This document shows positions 1-6,998 of a DNA stretch of 9,948 bases, in pieces. Numbering within the stretch: position 1 is the first letter of the stretch; every line of letters begins with the position of its first letter. The stretch is from Methanobacteriota archaeon. Its GTDB lineage: Archaea > Halobacteriota > Methanosarcinia > Methanosarcinales > Methanosarcinaceae. Position numbers and translations under genes: made by a program. Under the pieces are notes generated by a model. It saw nothing but the letters and a program-made list of their open reading frames with translations, did no database searches and was not told the origin of the DNA. The stretch spans positions 1 to 9,948 of the forward strand of contig JAUPKV010000385.1 of assembly GCA_030837265.1 (NCBI GenBank), read 5' to 3'.

Positions 1-1215
1 GCCCTCCAATTATTTTCAGGAGTTGTAAAAAACCTTCCTGACGGGTCAAGAATCAGAGGGGATATCCATGTTATGCTTGTAGGAGACCCGGGAATAGCAA
101 AAAGTCAGCTCCTACGCTATGTGATAAAACTATCTCCGAGAGGGGTCTTTACATCAGGGCGGAGTGCGTCTGCAAGCGGTTTGACCGCAGCTGCCGTAAA
201 AGATGACCTGAACGACGGAAGATGGACAATTGAAGGCGGTGCTCTTGTCATGGCAGATATGGGAGTTGCTGCGGTTGACGAGATGGACAAAATGAAGTCT
301 GAGGATAAGAGTGCACTGCACGAGGCAATGGAACAGCAGACTATAAGTATAGCCAAAGCCGGGATTATTGCAACTCTGAAGTCTCGCTGCGCTCTTCTGG
401 GAGCTGCAAATCCGAAGTATGGCCGCTTTGACCGCTACGAGAGTCTCGCAGAACAAATAAACATGCCGCCAGCACTGCTTTCTCGTTTTGACCTTATCTT
501 TATCTTGCTCGACACTCCAAACCATGCCCTGGACAGCAAGATCGCAACTCATATTCTTCAATCTCATTATGCTGGAGAACTTTTCGAGCAGCGACAAAAG
601 CTTCCCGGTTCCCATATTACGGAAGATTCTGTCGAAGCCGAAATGGAAGTGATAAAACCGGTCATAGATCCTGAGATCATGCGGAAGTATGTAGCTTATG
701 CCAGAAAAAATGTCTTCCCGGTAATGGAGGAAAACGCACGCCATCGTCTTATAAAGTTTTATACTGACCTCCGTAAAACCGGAGAGGGCAAAGATACACC
801 CGTACCTGTAACTGCCAGGCAGCTTGAAGCCCTGGTCCGTCTATCGGAGGCTAGTTCAAGAGTCCGCCTGAGTAATATTGTAACCCTTGATGATGCAGAA
901 AGAACTATCAAAATTGTCATGAATTGCCTGAAAAATGTAGGTGTCGACCCTGATACAGGAGCGCTTGATGCAGACATAATCGCTTCCGGTACAAGTAAGA
1001 GCCAGAGAGATAAGATAAAAGCTCTTAGGGACGTAATTAAAAAGGTAAGTGAGAAACACTCCGGAAAAGAAGGAGCTCCAGTGGAAGAAGTGTATGCGGA
1101 AGCCGAAAGTAAACATGGAATTGATAGGGCTCATGCAGAAGAGTATATTAAGAAGATGAAACAGGGAGGAGACTTGCTTTCACCGGATCAAAAACATATA
1201 AGATTGGTCAATTAA
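1..1215 (+). CDS. mcm: MCM replicative DNA helicase, C-terminal part (5' end outside window)
   Basis: This is the archaeal minichromosome maintenance ATPase, which forms the ring helicase that unwinds DNA at replication forks. The frame is open from base 1, so the N-terminal DNA-binding domain and start codon lie upstream; 404 residues are visible. In visible numbering, Walker A (GDPGIAKSQ) is at 28-36, Walker B DEMD at 93-96, the pre-sensor-1 hairpin at about 112-128, the sensor-1 Asn in [10 protein letters not shown] near 137, the arginine finger in LLSRFDLIF at 162, and the sensor-2 helix [14 protein letters not shown] at 271-284. The last ~80 residues fit the C-terminal winged-helix domain of archaeal MCMs. 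No intein interrupts the ATPase motifs. An ATG at position 73 sits inside the ATPase core just before Walker A and is not the true start. A 154-bp gap separates it from the next gene, which has its own TATA box. Confidence 0.97.
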   Translation, partial: ALQLFSGVVKNLPDGSRIRGDIHVMLVGDPGIAKSQLLRYVIKLSPRGVFTSGRSASASGLTAAAVKDDLNDGRWTIEGGALVMADMGVAAVDEMDKMKSEDKSALHEAMEQQTISIAKAGIIATLKSRCALLGAANPKYGRFDRYESLAEQINMPPALLSRFDLIFILLDTPNHALDSKIATHILQSHYAGELFEQRQKLPGSHITEDSVEAEMEVIKPVIDPEIMRKYVAYARKNVFPVMEENARHRLIKFYTDLRKTGEGKDTPVPVTARQLEALVRLSEASSRVRLSNIVTLDDAERTIKIVMNCLKNVGVDPDTGALDADIIASGTSKSQRDKIKALRDVIKKVSEKHSGKEGAPVEEVYAEAESKHGIDRAHAEEYIKKMKQGGDLLSPDQKHIRLVN

Positions 1216-1257
1216 TATATGAGACAGATATTTGATCTAATCCGGATAGTCTGACGA

Positions 1258-1271
1258 TTGAGTATAAAAAT
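1258..1271 (+). promoter_or_regulatory. Probable TATA box upstream of the DUF424 gene
   Basis: A TATAAAAA element (about 1263-1270) lies in the gap after mcm. Archaeal transcription normally starts about 25 nt downstream, here near 1292. That would give a leader of roughly 78 nt containing the short inverted repeat at 1297-1313. A second, weaker element (CTATAAAGG, about 1335-1343) is closer to the gene, but its predicted start would cut into the ribosome binding site. Confidence 0.5.
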
Positions 1272-1296
1272 CCCTTCCAACGTCCGGAGCGGAATA

Positions 1297-1313
1297 CACA
1301 TAGTAATTATGTG
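1297..1313. repeat. Short inverted repeat in the DUF424 leader
   Basis: CACATA (1297-1302) and TATGTG (1308-1313) are exact inverted copies separated by 5 nt. They sit just after the predicted transcription start and are flanked by related GGAATAC and GAATACGG strings. It could be a small 5' leader hairpin or a protein-binding site; its small size makes chance occurrence quite possible. Confidence 0.3.
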
Positions 1314-1369
1314 AATACGGTCAAGCTGTAAATACTATAAAGGAAAAAATAATACCTGGAAGGGAAGAT

Positions 1370-1660
1370 ATGTATCTAAAAATCTATAAAAATGGAACGA
1401 ACGTTCTTGTTGCAGCCTGTGATAAGGAACTAATCGGGAAAAAACTGAAGCACGGCGATGCTGCAATAGAGATCAGAAGAGATTTTTATGAGGGGGAAGA
1501 TGTCTCCGAAGAAGAACTCCAAAATGCTCTTCAAAAAGCTACCACCGCAAATCTCTTTGGGGAAAAAACAGTTAACTGTGCTGTTAAATGCGGAATTATT
1601 GATCCGGATTCAGTGATCATGATCGACTGCGTACCCCATGCGCAGATCTTCTGGGTTTGA
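1370..1660 (+). CDS. DUF424 family protein
   Basis: This 96-residue protein matches the archaeal DUF424 family by its N-terminal MYLKIYKNG strand, the ELIGKKLKHGD segment followed by an acidic FYEGEDVSEEEL helix, the ANLFGEKTVNCAVKCGIID core, and the hydrophobic C-terminal end closing in PHAQIFWV. The family is near-universal in Euryarchaeota, has no catalytic motif, and its function is not established to my knowledge. The ATG is supported by a purine-rich GGAAGGGA site at 1358-1365, 4 nt upstream. Three cysteines are visible, two of them in CAVKC, but no obvious metal-binding array. It follows mcm in the same direction but appears to have its own promoter, and it is separated from the coiled-coil operon by 60 bp with another TATA box. 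Confidence 0.88.
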   Translation: MYLKIYKNGTNVLVAACDKELIGKKLKHGDAAIEIRRDFYEGEDVSEEELQNALQKATTANLFGEKTVNCAVKCGIIDPDSVIMIDCVPHAQIFWV

Positions 1661-1681
1661 TCCGGCTCAATGCTGGAATAA

Positions 1682-1699
1682 GTAATATATTTATAAAAT
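1682..1699 (+). promoter_or_regulatory. TATA box of the coiled-coil operon
   Basis: An AT-rich element with the core TTTATAAAA (1690-1698) lies just after the DUF424 stop codon. A start site about 26 nt downstream falls at roughly 1720, directly against the GTG at 1721. The transcript may therefore be leaderless, or have a short leader if the ATG at 1754 is used. Confidence 0.55.
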
Positions 1700-1720
1700 G
1701 CGAATAAAGATTGTGATACA

Positions 1721-2344
1721 GTGGATGGAAACATTAAAGACTTAGGGATCAGAATGCTAACTGAAGAAGAGCTGATCTCAGCAGTTCTGGAAAAACACAG
1801 ACGGTTTCTGGAAGAGGACCGGAAGGAATTCGATGAACTGGGTAGCAGGTTGAACCAGACCGAAGAGAATGCTAAGAATTTAAAGAATTCCAGAATTCGG
1901 ATGGCTGAAAGAAAGGAGGTCCTGAAGGAGAAGAGGCAGCAATTTTACCATCAGGTAGAGGCATTATTCGAGAAAGATCTCTTCCCGAAGATGGACCAGA
2001 TAACTAACAATAAACTTACTGAAGATATTAAAAAACTTAAAAGCCAGATAGAACCGGAAGAAGAGCAGAAACTTAAAGACTCGTTTGTGGAACACTTAGG
2101 CGGAATTTGTCGGGCAGCTGGACTTGAAGAGAACTTTCTTCTTCAAACCCAGAGCAGAATGGATGAAGCCTTGAATTCGAACAGAGAACTAAAAGGGATA
2201 ATGGATTCTGAAAAAAATTTTGAAGTGGATGACGGAAGCAAAAATGAAGAAATCTCTAAAAATAAATCCCAGTACAAATGGCTAGGTACTAAAATAAAGA
2301 ACCATGAAGAATCCCTTAATTACTGGGAAAAATTGAAAGTATAA
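1721..2344 (+). CDS. Coiled-coil protein of unknown function, first gene of a pair
   Basis: This is a 207-residue, highly charged, almost wholly helical protein. Coiled coil is suggested over residues ~15-75 (KHRRFLEEDRKEFDELGSRL and following) and again at ~150-205. Between them is a less regular segment at ~105-145 containing HLGGICRAAGLEENFLL. It has no signal peptide, membrane segment or recognisable catalytic motif, so it is probably cytoplasmic and structural or scaffolding. I do not recognise a named family. The start is uncertain: GTG at 1721 lies at the predicted transcription start with no SD, while an in-frame ATG at 1754 has a weak AGGGAT just upstream and would shorten the protein by 11 residues. 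It ends 29 bp before the COG1340 coiled-coil gene, and the two very likely share a transcript, suggesting a joint complex. Confidence 0.8.
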   Translation: MDGNIKDLGIRMLTEEELISAVLEKHRRFLEEDRKEFDELGSRLNQTEENAKNLKNSRIRMAERKEVLKEKRQQFYHQVEALFEKDLFPKMDQITNNKLTEDIKKLKSQIEPEEEQKLKDSFVEHLGGICRAAGLEENFLLQTQSRMDEALNSNRELKGIMDSEKNFEVDDGSKNEEISKNKSQYKWLGTKIKNHEESLNYWEKLKV

Positions 2345-2373
2345 CCGATTTTCAAAACCACGGATGGTAATAC

Positions 2374-3333
2374 ATGAACAACGACGTTTCAAATACTGGA
2401 ATTGCAACGGCCGACCTTTCTAACCTTAGCGAACGGGAGCTGAAGGGCAAGGTAAACGAGCTCAGGAGCAAAATTGAGAAGAGCGAAAGGCAGTTGGCTT
2501 CGATTTTCAAGGACCTGAAAATAAACAGGACCGATATCGACGAATTGAAGGAAAAGCGAGATTCTCTAAACCAGCAGGTTAAAGAAAAGGTTGCAAAAGC
2601 GCAGGAACTGAGAAGTAGACGGGATGATATTAACCGAGAAATTTCCGATTATAAGGGAAAAAGGAGTGACGTAAACTCAAAAACCCAGGAGCTATTCTCA
2701 GGAATTGCAGGACTCAAGGAGCAGAGGGACGAATGCAACAAATTTTCCCATGGAAGTGTAGAATCTCTCACAACGGCATATGAAGCCGAACTTGAAGCAT
2801 TTCTTAACAAAGAACTCCCTCTTGCAGTGGAAATAAAAATATTCCAGAAACTGACTGACCTCAATAAACGCCTGGGAGCTGCACAGAAGGCAAATGAACT
2901 GCATTCGCAAATACAGGATAGATACAGAGAATCAAAGGGTATCCATAAAGAAGGCGATGAGTTCCACGAAAGAATTCAGAAACTCTCGGATGAATCACAG
3001 GCCTGTCACCTGGAAATGCTGGAAAACTTCAAGTCCGCTGACGAAATCAGAAAAGAAGCAAATATGTACCATGCTCAGCTTACGGATAAAATCTCAAATG
3101 TAAACTTAATCAAGGAAAAGATAGACCCCCTTAAGAACATTATTTCCAACAGCCGAAAAGAACTTACCTCATATCTTGATAAATTAAAAGATGTCCAGCT
3201 TACAAAAGATGAGCACAAAGTAACTCAGAAACACAATGATGCTCGCGAAAAACTCCAGAAAAACGCGCGTTTGAGCCTCGAAGACCTCAAACTTCTTATA
3301 GAGAAAGGGGATGTAAAATTCTCCAATCAGTAA
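2374..3333 (+). CDS. COG1340-type archaeal coiled-coil protein
   Basis: This 319-residue protein is dominated by long coiled coils. Residues ~17-125 carry repeated ELKEKRD-like heptads. A break at ~130-175 includes the AFLNKELPLAVEIKIFQKLTDL segment. A second helical array spans ~175-290, with ACHLEMLENFKSADEIRKEA. It ends in the conserved signature RLSLEDLKLLIEKGD (~300-314). This order is typical of COG1340, a euryarchaeal coiled-coil family of unknown role. Members are often annotated as phosphoserine phosphatase, but no HAD motif (DxDx[TV]) is present and that label is unsupported. The ATG is preceded by GGATGGT at 2362-2368. It is the second gene of a two-gene operon with the preceding coiled-coil gene, lies near mcm, and is followed by a terminator-like hairpin. 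The sequence suggests an elongated structural partner rather than an enzyme. Confidence 0.88.
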   Translation: MNNDVSNTGIATADLSNLSERELKGKVNELRSKIEKSERQLASIFKDLKINRTDIDELKEKRDSLNQQVKEKVAKAQELRSRRDDINREISDYKGKRSDVNSKTQELFSGIAGLKEQRDECNKFSHGSVESLTTAYEAELEAFLNKELPLAVEIKIFQKLTDLNKRLGAAQKANELHSQIQDRYRESKGIHKEGDEFHERIQKLSDESQACHLEMLENFKSADEIRKEANMYHAQLTDKISNVNLIKEKIDPLKNIISNSRKELTSYLDKLKDVQLTKDEHKVTQKHNDAREKLQKNARLSLEDLKLLIEKGDVKFSNQ

Positions 3334-3352
3334 AATTTTCTGGTAAAATTCT
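3313..3352 (+). repeat. Three near-tandem copies of GTAAAATTCT
   Basis: GTAAAATTCT occurs at 3313-3322, GTAAAATTTTCT (two extra T) at 3330-3341, and GTAAAATTCT again at 3343-3352. The first copy is inside the final codons of the COG1340 gene and the others lie just past its stop. It looks like a small local duplication around the stop codon rather than a functional array. Confidence 0.4.
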
Positions 3353-3463
3353 ATTTAAAAAAATGTTTAACGGTCAGTTTCATATCTTTATGGCACTTTC
3401 ACATGGACTGTAGCTTCACCTGTTTATATTCATTCAAAAGCCCGAAAGTGTAATAATGAATTT

Positions 3464-3502
3464 GTGGCTTAATCAAAAGCCACCCTAATCTATCTTGTTT
3501 TT
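3464..3502 (+). terminator. Stem-loop terminator after the coiled-coil operon
   Basis: GTGGCTT (3464-3470) and AAGCCAC (3477-3483) form a perfect 7-bp stem with a 6-nt loop, followed by a T-rich run ending at about 3502. It lies 130 bp beyond the COG1340 stop and 24 bp short of the convergent a,c-diamide synthase gene, so it may act for both directions. A wider pair, CACTTTC (3394-3400) with GAAAGTG (3444-3450), also lies in this gap. The palindrome AACAAATTTGTT at 3509-3520 lies between the stem-loop and the synthase stop. Confidence 0.6.
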
Positions 3503-3526
3503 AAGCACAACAAATTTGTTCTGTCT

Positions 3527-4846
3527 TTATCTTCTTCTGTATTCTCTACATTTTTGAAGGAATTTTTCTACAGGGAAGGTCGCAGGATGAGAGTGCATAT
3601 ATCCTGCGAGGGTATTGTGTTCTACAAGACCGTCAAAACCGTCCTGTATACCTTTTCCGCGTATCATCTCGTATGCGAATTTTGCATCATTGTCGCATTC
3701 CGTTATGGAATAATGAAATTCGTGACCTCTGATATTATGAGAAGAGAAATTTTTGTCCAGGGAGATAGCTTCCGTATAGCCCAGAGCCTTAAGTCGGTCT
3801 GTCATATGTGTATTTGCAGGTACGACGTCTGCCATCTTATAAGTCCTGCCATCTACTTCATAAGTACCGCAAAGGTAGAGCAGACCGCCGCATTCGGCAT
3901 ATATTGGCAGGCCGTCAGCTGCAAGAACTTTAAGCTTACGAGTTGTTTCCGAATTTTCCAGGATCTCCGCATAAAGCTCAGGGTAGCCGCCTCCGAGGTA
4001 TATCCCGTCTACATCCGGGAGCTCCCCTGCCATCGGGCTGAAGAATACAACCTCAGCTCCGCAGTCTCTGAAGGCATCGAACATATCCTGATAATAGAAA
4101 CAGAAAGCAGGGTCCATGGCAACACCGATTCTAATGTCTTCCTCCGGTATCTGCAAGTCAGTAATTTCCGGAACAGAACAGGGTTCAGCAAGTTCCAGAA
4201 CTGCATCAAGGTCAACATTATCCTCAATAAACGCTGCCATTTCCTCAGTATTGTAATCCTTTTCATGGGCCATATATAGCCCGAGATGCCTGGAAGGGAC
4301 TTCAAGATCCTTCTTCCGGGGGATCTCACCTACTACAGGAATGTCTATTGGAAGTGAATTTCTTACTAGTTCCGAGTGACGCGGGCTCCCTACCTGATTC
4401 AGGATTACGCCTGCAATTCTCACTCCGGGGTCAAACTCTGCATACCCTTTGAGGAGAGCTGCAGCACTCCTGGACATTCCATGAACATTTATAACCAGGA
4501 TTACCGGCAAGTTGAGGATCTTTGCAACATGTGCCGAGCTTGCAATTTCCGTAGAATCGATTCCGTCAAAAAGTCCCATTACCCCTTCTACTGCCACAAT
4601 ATCCGCATCCGCAGATGTCCGAGCAACAGTACGTTCGACTCCATCTATACCCATAATGTATGTATCCAGATTCCTGGATGGGCGTCCGCAGATTGCGGTG
4701 TGATGAGAAGGATCGATGTAGTCAGGCCCTACCTTGTAAGGCTGGACTTTTAACTGCCTGTGTTTGAGGGCAGCCATTATACCCATCGAAACGGTCGTTT
4801 TCCCGACCCCGCTGTGGGTTCCTGCAATAAGTATTCCTTTTGTCAT
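3527..4846 (-). CDS. cbiA: Cobyrinate / Ni-sirohydrochlorin a,c-diamide synthase
   Basis: This enzyme uses ATP and glutamine to amidate the a and c acetate side chains of a tetrapyrrole: cobyrinate in B12 synthesis, or Ni-sirohydrochlorin in coenzyme F430 synthesis (the homologue CfbB). The 439-residue protein has the expected two-domain layout. The N-terminal ATPase has a P-loop GTHSGVGKTT at 9-18, the KVGPDYIDPSHH substrate/metal region at 38-49 and EGVMGLFDG at 87-95. The C-terminal class I glutamine amidotransferase has the nucleophile Cys319 in AECGGLLYL, GGGYPELY at 285-292 and the His-containing end GYMHSHP at 415-421. It is full length with an ATG start. It stands alone, divergent from moaA, with no other cobalamin or cfb genes visible, so whether it serves B12, F430 or both cannot be decided here; the family is clear. 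Confidence 0.9.
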   Translation of the reverse strand: MTKGILIAGTHSGVGKTTVSMGIMAALKHRQLKVQPYKVGPDYIDPSHHTAICGRPSRNLDTYIMGIDGVERTVARTSADADIVAVEGVMGLFDGIDSTEIASSAHVAKILNLPVILVINVHGMSRSAAALLKGYAEFDPGVRIAGVILNQVGSPRHSELVRNSLPIDIPVVGEIPRKKDLEVPSRHLGLYMAHEKDYNTEEMAAFIEDNVDLDAVLELAEPCSVPEITDLQIPEEDIRIGVAMDPAFCFYYQDMFDAFRDCGAEVVFFSPMAGELPDVDGIYLGGGYPELYAEILENSETTRKLKVLAADGLPIYAECGGLLYLCGTYEVDGRTYKMADVVPANTHMTDRLKALGYTEAISLDKNFSSHNIRGHEFHYSITECDNDAKFAYEMIRGKGIQDGFDGLVEHNTLAGYMHSHPATFPVEKFLQKCREYRRR

Positions 4847-4866
4847 TTGGTAGCTATTATACAGGT

Positions 4867-4880
4867 TAATATTTATATTA
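4867..4880 (-). promoter_or_regulatory. TATA box of the a,c-diamide synthase gene
   Basis: On the minus strand the string AATATAAAT (about 4870-4878) is centred some 28 nt upstream of the ATG at 4846. The predicted transcription start is therefore within a few bases of the start codon, and there is no SD-like sequence before it, suggesting a leaderless or near-leaderless mRNA. The element is nearly symmetric (TTAATATTTATATTAA) and could also drive rightward transcription. Confidence 0.5.
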
Positions 4881-4943
4881 ATTCGGTCTTCTTGAGAAGG
4901 ACATAAGATGCTTATGGAAAAGAACAGAGAATCTGACTGATCC

Positions 4944-4977
4944 TATTAAATATTATTATTCAAATTCTATAAATAAA
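4944..4977 (+). promoter_or_regulatory. Candidate TATA boxes of moaA
   Basis: There are two candidates. TATTAAATA at 4944-4952 would start transcription near 4974 and leave a ~14-nt leader before the ATG at 4988. TATAAATA at 4968-4975 would start near 4998, inside the annotated coding sequence, and would require the in-frame GTG at 5003 or a later start. Confidence 0.4.
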
Positions 4978-4987
4978 ACAGAAAAAC

Positions 4988-6016
4988 ATGAAGGATGAAA
5001 TAGTGAACTCAGGGCTCTATTCATCGTTTCCAAAAGAAAAACAAGAAAAGAAAGCGGATTTGCTTTTCGACCCTTACGGGAGAAAGGTAACAGGGCTTCG
5101 CATATCTATCACTGATAGGTGTAACCTTTCATGCATGTACTGCCATAACGAAGGTGCAGAATGCTGTAATGATAGCCCAACAAAGTATGAGATGTCACCT
5201 GAGTTGATATGCGGAATTGTCAGGGAAGCTGCAAAATTCGGAATCCGCAAGGTTAAGTTCTCCGGAGGCGAGCCGCTTTTTCGAAAGGATTTTGAAGATA
5301 TCCTTTCTTGTCTTCCTCCTTTACAAGAGATATCCGCAACTACAAATGGGATCCTTCTTGAAAAACGTGCGAAAACATTAAAAGCTGCAGGCCTGGATAG
5401 GGTGAACATAAGCCTCGATACCCTTATTCCGGAAAAATACGAGGCATTAACCGGATCTCCTGCATATACTCTTCAGGAAGTCATCAAAGGTATTGACAGT
5501 GCAGTTGAAGCCGGCCTGGTCCCTGTAAAACTGAATATGGTACTCCTTAAAGGCATTAACGATAATGAAATCGATTCCATGATGGAATTTGTCAGACAAT
5601 ATAGGGGTAAAGTTATTTTGCAATTAATAGAACTTATGAACATCGACCCGAAGCTTTCTAAATATATGATTGATTCGGAAGCCCTTGAGAGAAGCCTGGC
5701 AGAGAAGGCAAGCGAAGTTAGAGTCCGGAGTCTGCATCACCGAAAAAAATATATTATCAATGGAGTTGAAGTGGAGTTCGTTCGCCCCATGGATAATTCT
5801 GAGTTTTGCGCCTACTGCAGCAGGTTGAGGGTCACAGCCGATGGAAAGTTCAAGCCCTGCCTGCTTGTAAATGACAATCTGGTGGATATACGGGAAGCCA
5901 GAAGTCCGGAAGAGATTGAAAAGCTGCTCAGGCTAGCAGTCAGCAGGCGGAAACCTTATTATTTCCATCAAAATCTTGTTTTAAAGAGAAAAAAAGAGAA
6001 AGAAAATGAAAATTGA
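4988..6016 (+). CDS. moaA: GTP 3',8-cyclase MoaA (molybdenum cofactor synthesis)
   Basis: This radical-SAM enzyme converts GTP to 3',8-cyclo-GTP, the first step of molybdopterin synthesis. In methanogens the cofactor (with Mo or W) is needed by formylmethanofuran dehydrogenase. The 342-residue protein shows DPYGRKVTGLRISITDRCNLSC with the SAM-cluster cysteines C45, C49 and C52 (CxxxCxxC), the SAM-binding GGE at 93-95, TTNG at 118-121, and the C-terminal cluster cysteines C274, C277 and C291 (CAYC-x13-C). Arg residues in SRLRV fit the GTP-binding site. The N-terminus is ~20 residues longer than usual before DPYGR. A GTG at 5003 with AGGATGA upstream is a possible alternative start. The C-terminus is Lys/Glu-rich and lacks the terminal Gly-Gly tail of characterised bacterial MoaA. 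It converges on surE with only 14 bp between stops. Confidence 0.94.
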   Translation: MKDEIVNSGLYSSFPKEKQEKKADLLFDPYGRKVTGLRISITDRCNLSCMYCHNEGAECCNDSPTKYEMSPELICGIVREAAKFGIRKVKFSGGEPLFRKDFEDILSCLPPLQEISATTNGILLEKRAKTLKAAGLDRVNISLDTLIPEKYEALTGSPAYTLQEVIKGIDSAVEAGLVPVKLNMVLLKGINDNEIDSMMEFVRQYRGKVILQLIELMNIDPKLSKYMIDSEALERSLAEKASEVRVRSLHHRKKYIINGVEVEFVRPMDNSEFCAYCSRLRVTADGKFKPCLLVNDNLVDIREARSPEEIEKLLRLAVSRRKPYYFHQNLVLKRKKEKENEN

Positions 6017-6030
6017 ACTATCGAAGTTGT

Positions 6031-6822
6031 TTAAAGGTATTTTTCAATCTCCCTGAAATTTATTCTCGCAGTTGAGTCAAGGGCGACCGGAGTAATTGAG
6101 ATGTGCCCTTCTTGCATGATTGCATGTACATCCGTTCCCTCCTCAGCTTCTCGGATAAGGTCTCCTGCAATCCAGTAATATGGTCTGCCTCTTGGGTCAT
6201 GCCGCTCTTCTACATCAGTTTTAAAAACCTTCCTTGCCAGGCGGGTTATCTGAATGGGTGTGTTTTCTTCAGCATGATAGGGAATATTAATATTCAGGAG
6301 ATCTACATTTTCCGGCATTCCATGCTTGAGTACATTTCGAGCGACTCTGTTCACGACCTTTATCCCGGCTTCGAAACGCTCTCTATGGTAGTTCCTCGGA
6401 TCATCGAATTTTAGCCCTTCGTCAAGTACCTGTATAGAGGCGGCAATTGCGGGAACGCCGTAGCTTGCAGCTTCCAGAGCCCCCCCTATAGTGCCTGAAG
6501 TTGTAATTGTGTCCGTGCTTATGTTTTCTCCGATGTTAAAGCCAGAGAGCACAAGGTCAGGCATTTCCTTTAGAATAGTGAAGATACCAAGAATTACCGA
6601 ATCCGTAGGAGTTCCGCCCACAGCATATGCAGGCGTGCCTCCTATATCTGTTTTCGTTATACGTAGAGGTTCAAAGATGGAAATCGAGCGCCCGACTCCG
6701 CTCTGCTGGACAGCAGGGGCAGAAATCGTAACTTCCCCCAGATCCGAAACACTGTCAAAGGCAGCTTTCAATCCGGTGGAATAAATACCGTCGTCATTGG
6801 TAACAAGAATTTTGAAGGCCAT
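6031..6822 (-). CDS. surE: 5'/3'-nucleotidase SurE
   Basis: SurE is a metal-dependent phosphatase acting on nucleoside 5'- and 3'-monophosphates, thought to act in nucleotide salvage or housekeeping. The 263-residue protein is full length. It begins ILVTNDDGIYSTGL with the metal ligands D10 and D11. It has S41 in APAVQQSGVGRSIS and N96 in SGFNIGEN, the remaining two ligands, plus the conserved GTPTDSV at 70-76, the GGALEAASYG block and NINIP near 199. The ATG at 6822 has no clear SD. A TTTAAATT element about 26-30 nt upstream suggests a very short leader. It is a single-gene unit converging on moaA. Confidence 0.96.
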   Translation of the reverse strand: MAFKILVTNDDGIYSTGLKAAFDSVSDLGEVTISAPAVQQSGVGRSISIFEPLRITKTDIGGTPAYAVGGTPTDSVILGIFTILKEMPDLVLSGFNIGENISTDTITTSGTIGGALEAASYGVPAIAASIQVLDEGLKFDDPRNYHRERFEAGIKVVNRVARNVLKHGMPENVDLLNINIPYHAEENTPIQITRLARKVFKTDVEERHDPRGRPYYWIAGDLIREAEEGTDVHAIMQEGHISITPVALDSTARINFREIEKYL

Positions 6823-6845
6823 CAGCTTTTCATAAGTCCCCTACT

Positions 6846-6859
6846 AATTTAAAATTAAT
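6846..6859 (-). promoter_or_regulatory. Probable TATA box of surE
   Basis: On the minus strand, ATTAATTTTAAATTAG is centred about 30 nt before the surE ATG. Transcription would start within about 5 nt of the start codon, consistent with the absence of a ribosome binding site. Confidence 0.4.
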
Positions 6860-6950
6860 GGAAATGATTCAGTACTTCAAAGAATATTATGAGTAGCTTT
6901 AAAAATTCAGGTTATATTTATAATACAAAAATATAAAAACAATAATAATA

Positions 6951-6998
6951 TATTAAAAATATATTTAATATTAAAAATGGCGTCCCGTGGGGGCGGGA
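6951..6998. promoter_or_regulatory. AT direct repeats plus GC-rich hairpin upstream of the acetate transporter
   Basis: The 272-bp gap between surE and the transporter is strongly AT-rich except for one GC-rich patch (about 6979-7004). TATTAAAAAT occurs twice, at 6951-6960 and 6969-6978, 18 bp apart. It is followed by an inverted repeat TCCCG (6983-6987) / CGGGA (6994-6998) with the 6-nt loop TGGGGG. This may be an operator or the 5' end of a leader. A further TATA-like TTTTAAAT at about 7024-7031 would give a transcription start near 7052. I cannot tell which element is used. Confidence 0.4.

Noticed and set aside
73..75. ATG at 73 as the mcm start
   Set aside because: The frame is open and encodes conserved MCM sequence upstream of it ([20 protein letters not shown]), so the real start is outside the window.
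154..744. A 196-codon minus-strand frame opposite mcm
   Set aside because: It lies wholly antisense to the conserved MCM ATPase core, and its translation is cysteine-rich with no recognisable domain; it is a shadow frame.
2374..3333. Phosphoserine phosphatase label for the COG1340 protein
   Set aside because: No HAD phosphatase motif is present; the protein is coiled coil throughout.
3554..4279. A 241-codon plus-strand frame opposite the a,c-diamide synthase gene
   Set aside because: It is antisense to a full-length enzyme with intact motifs; the translation has no domain character.
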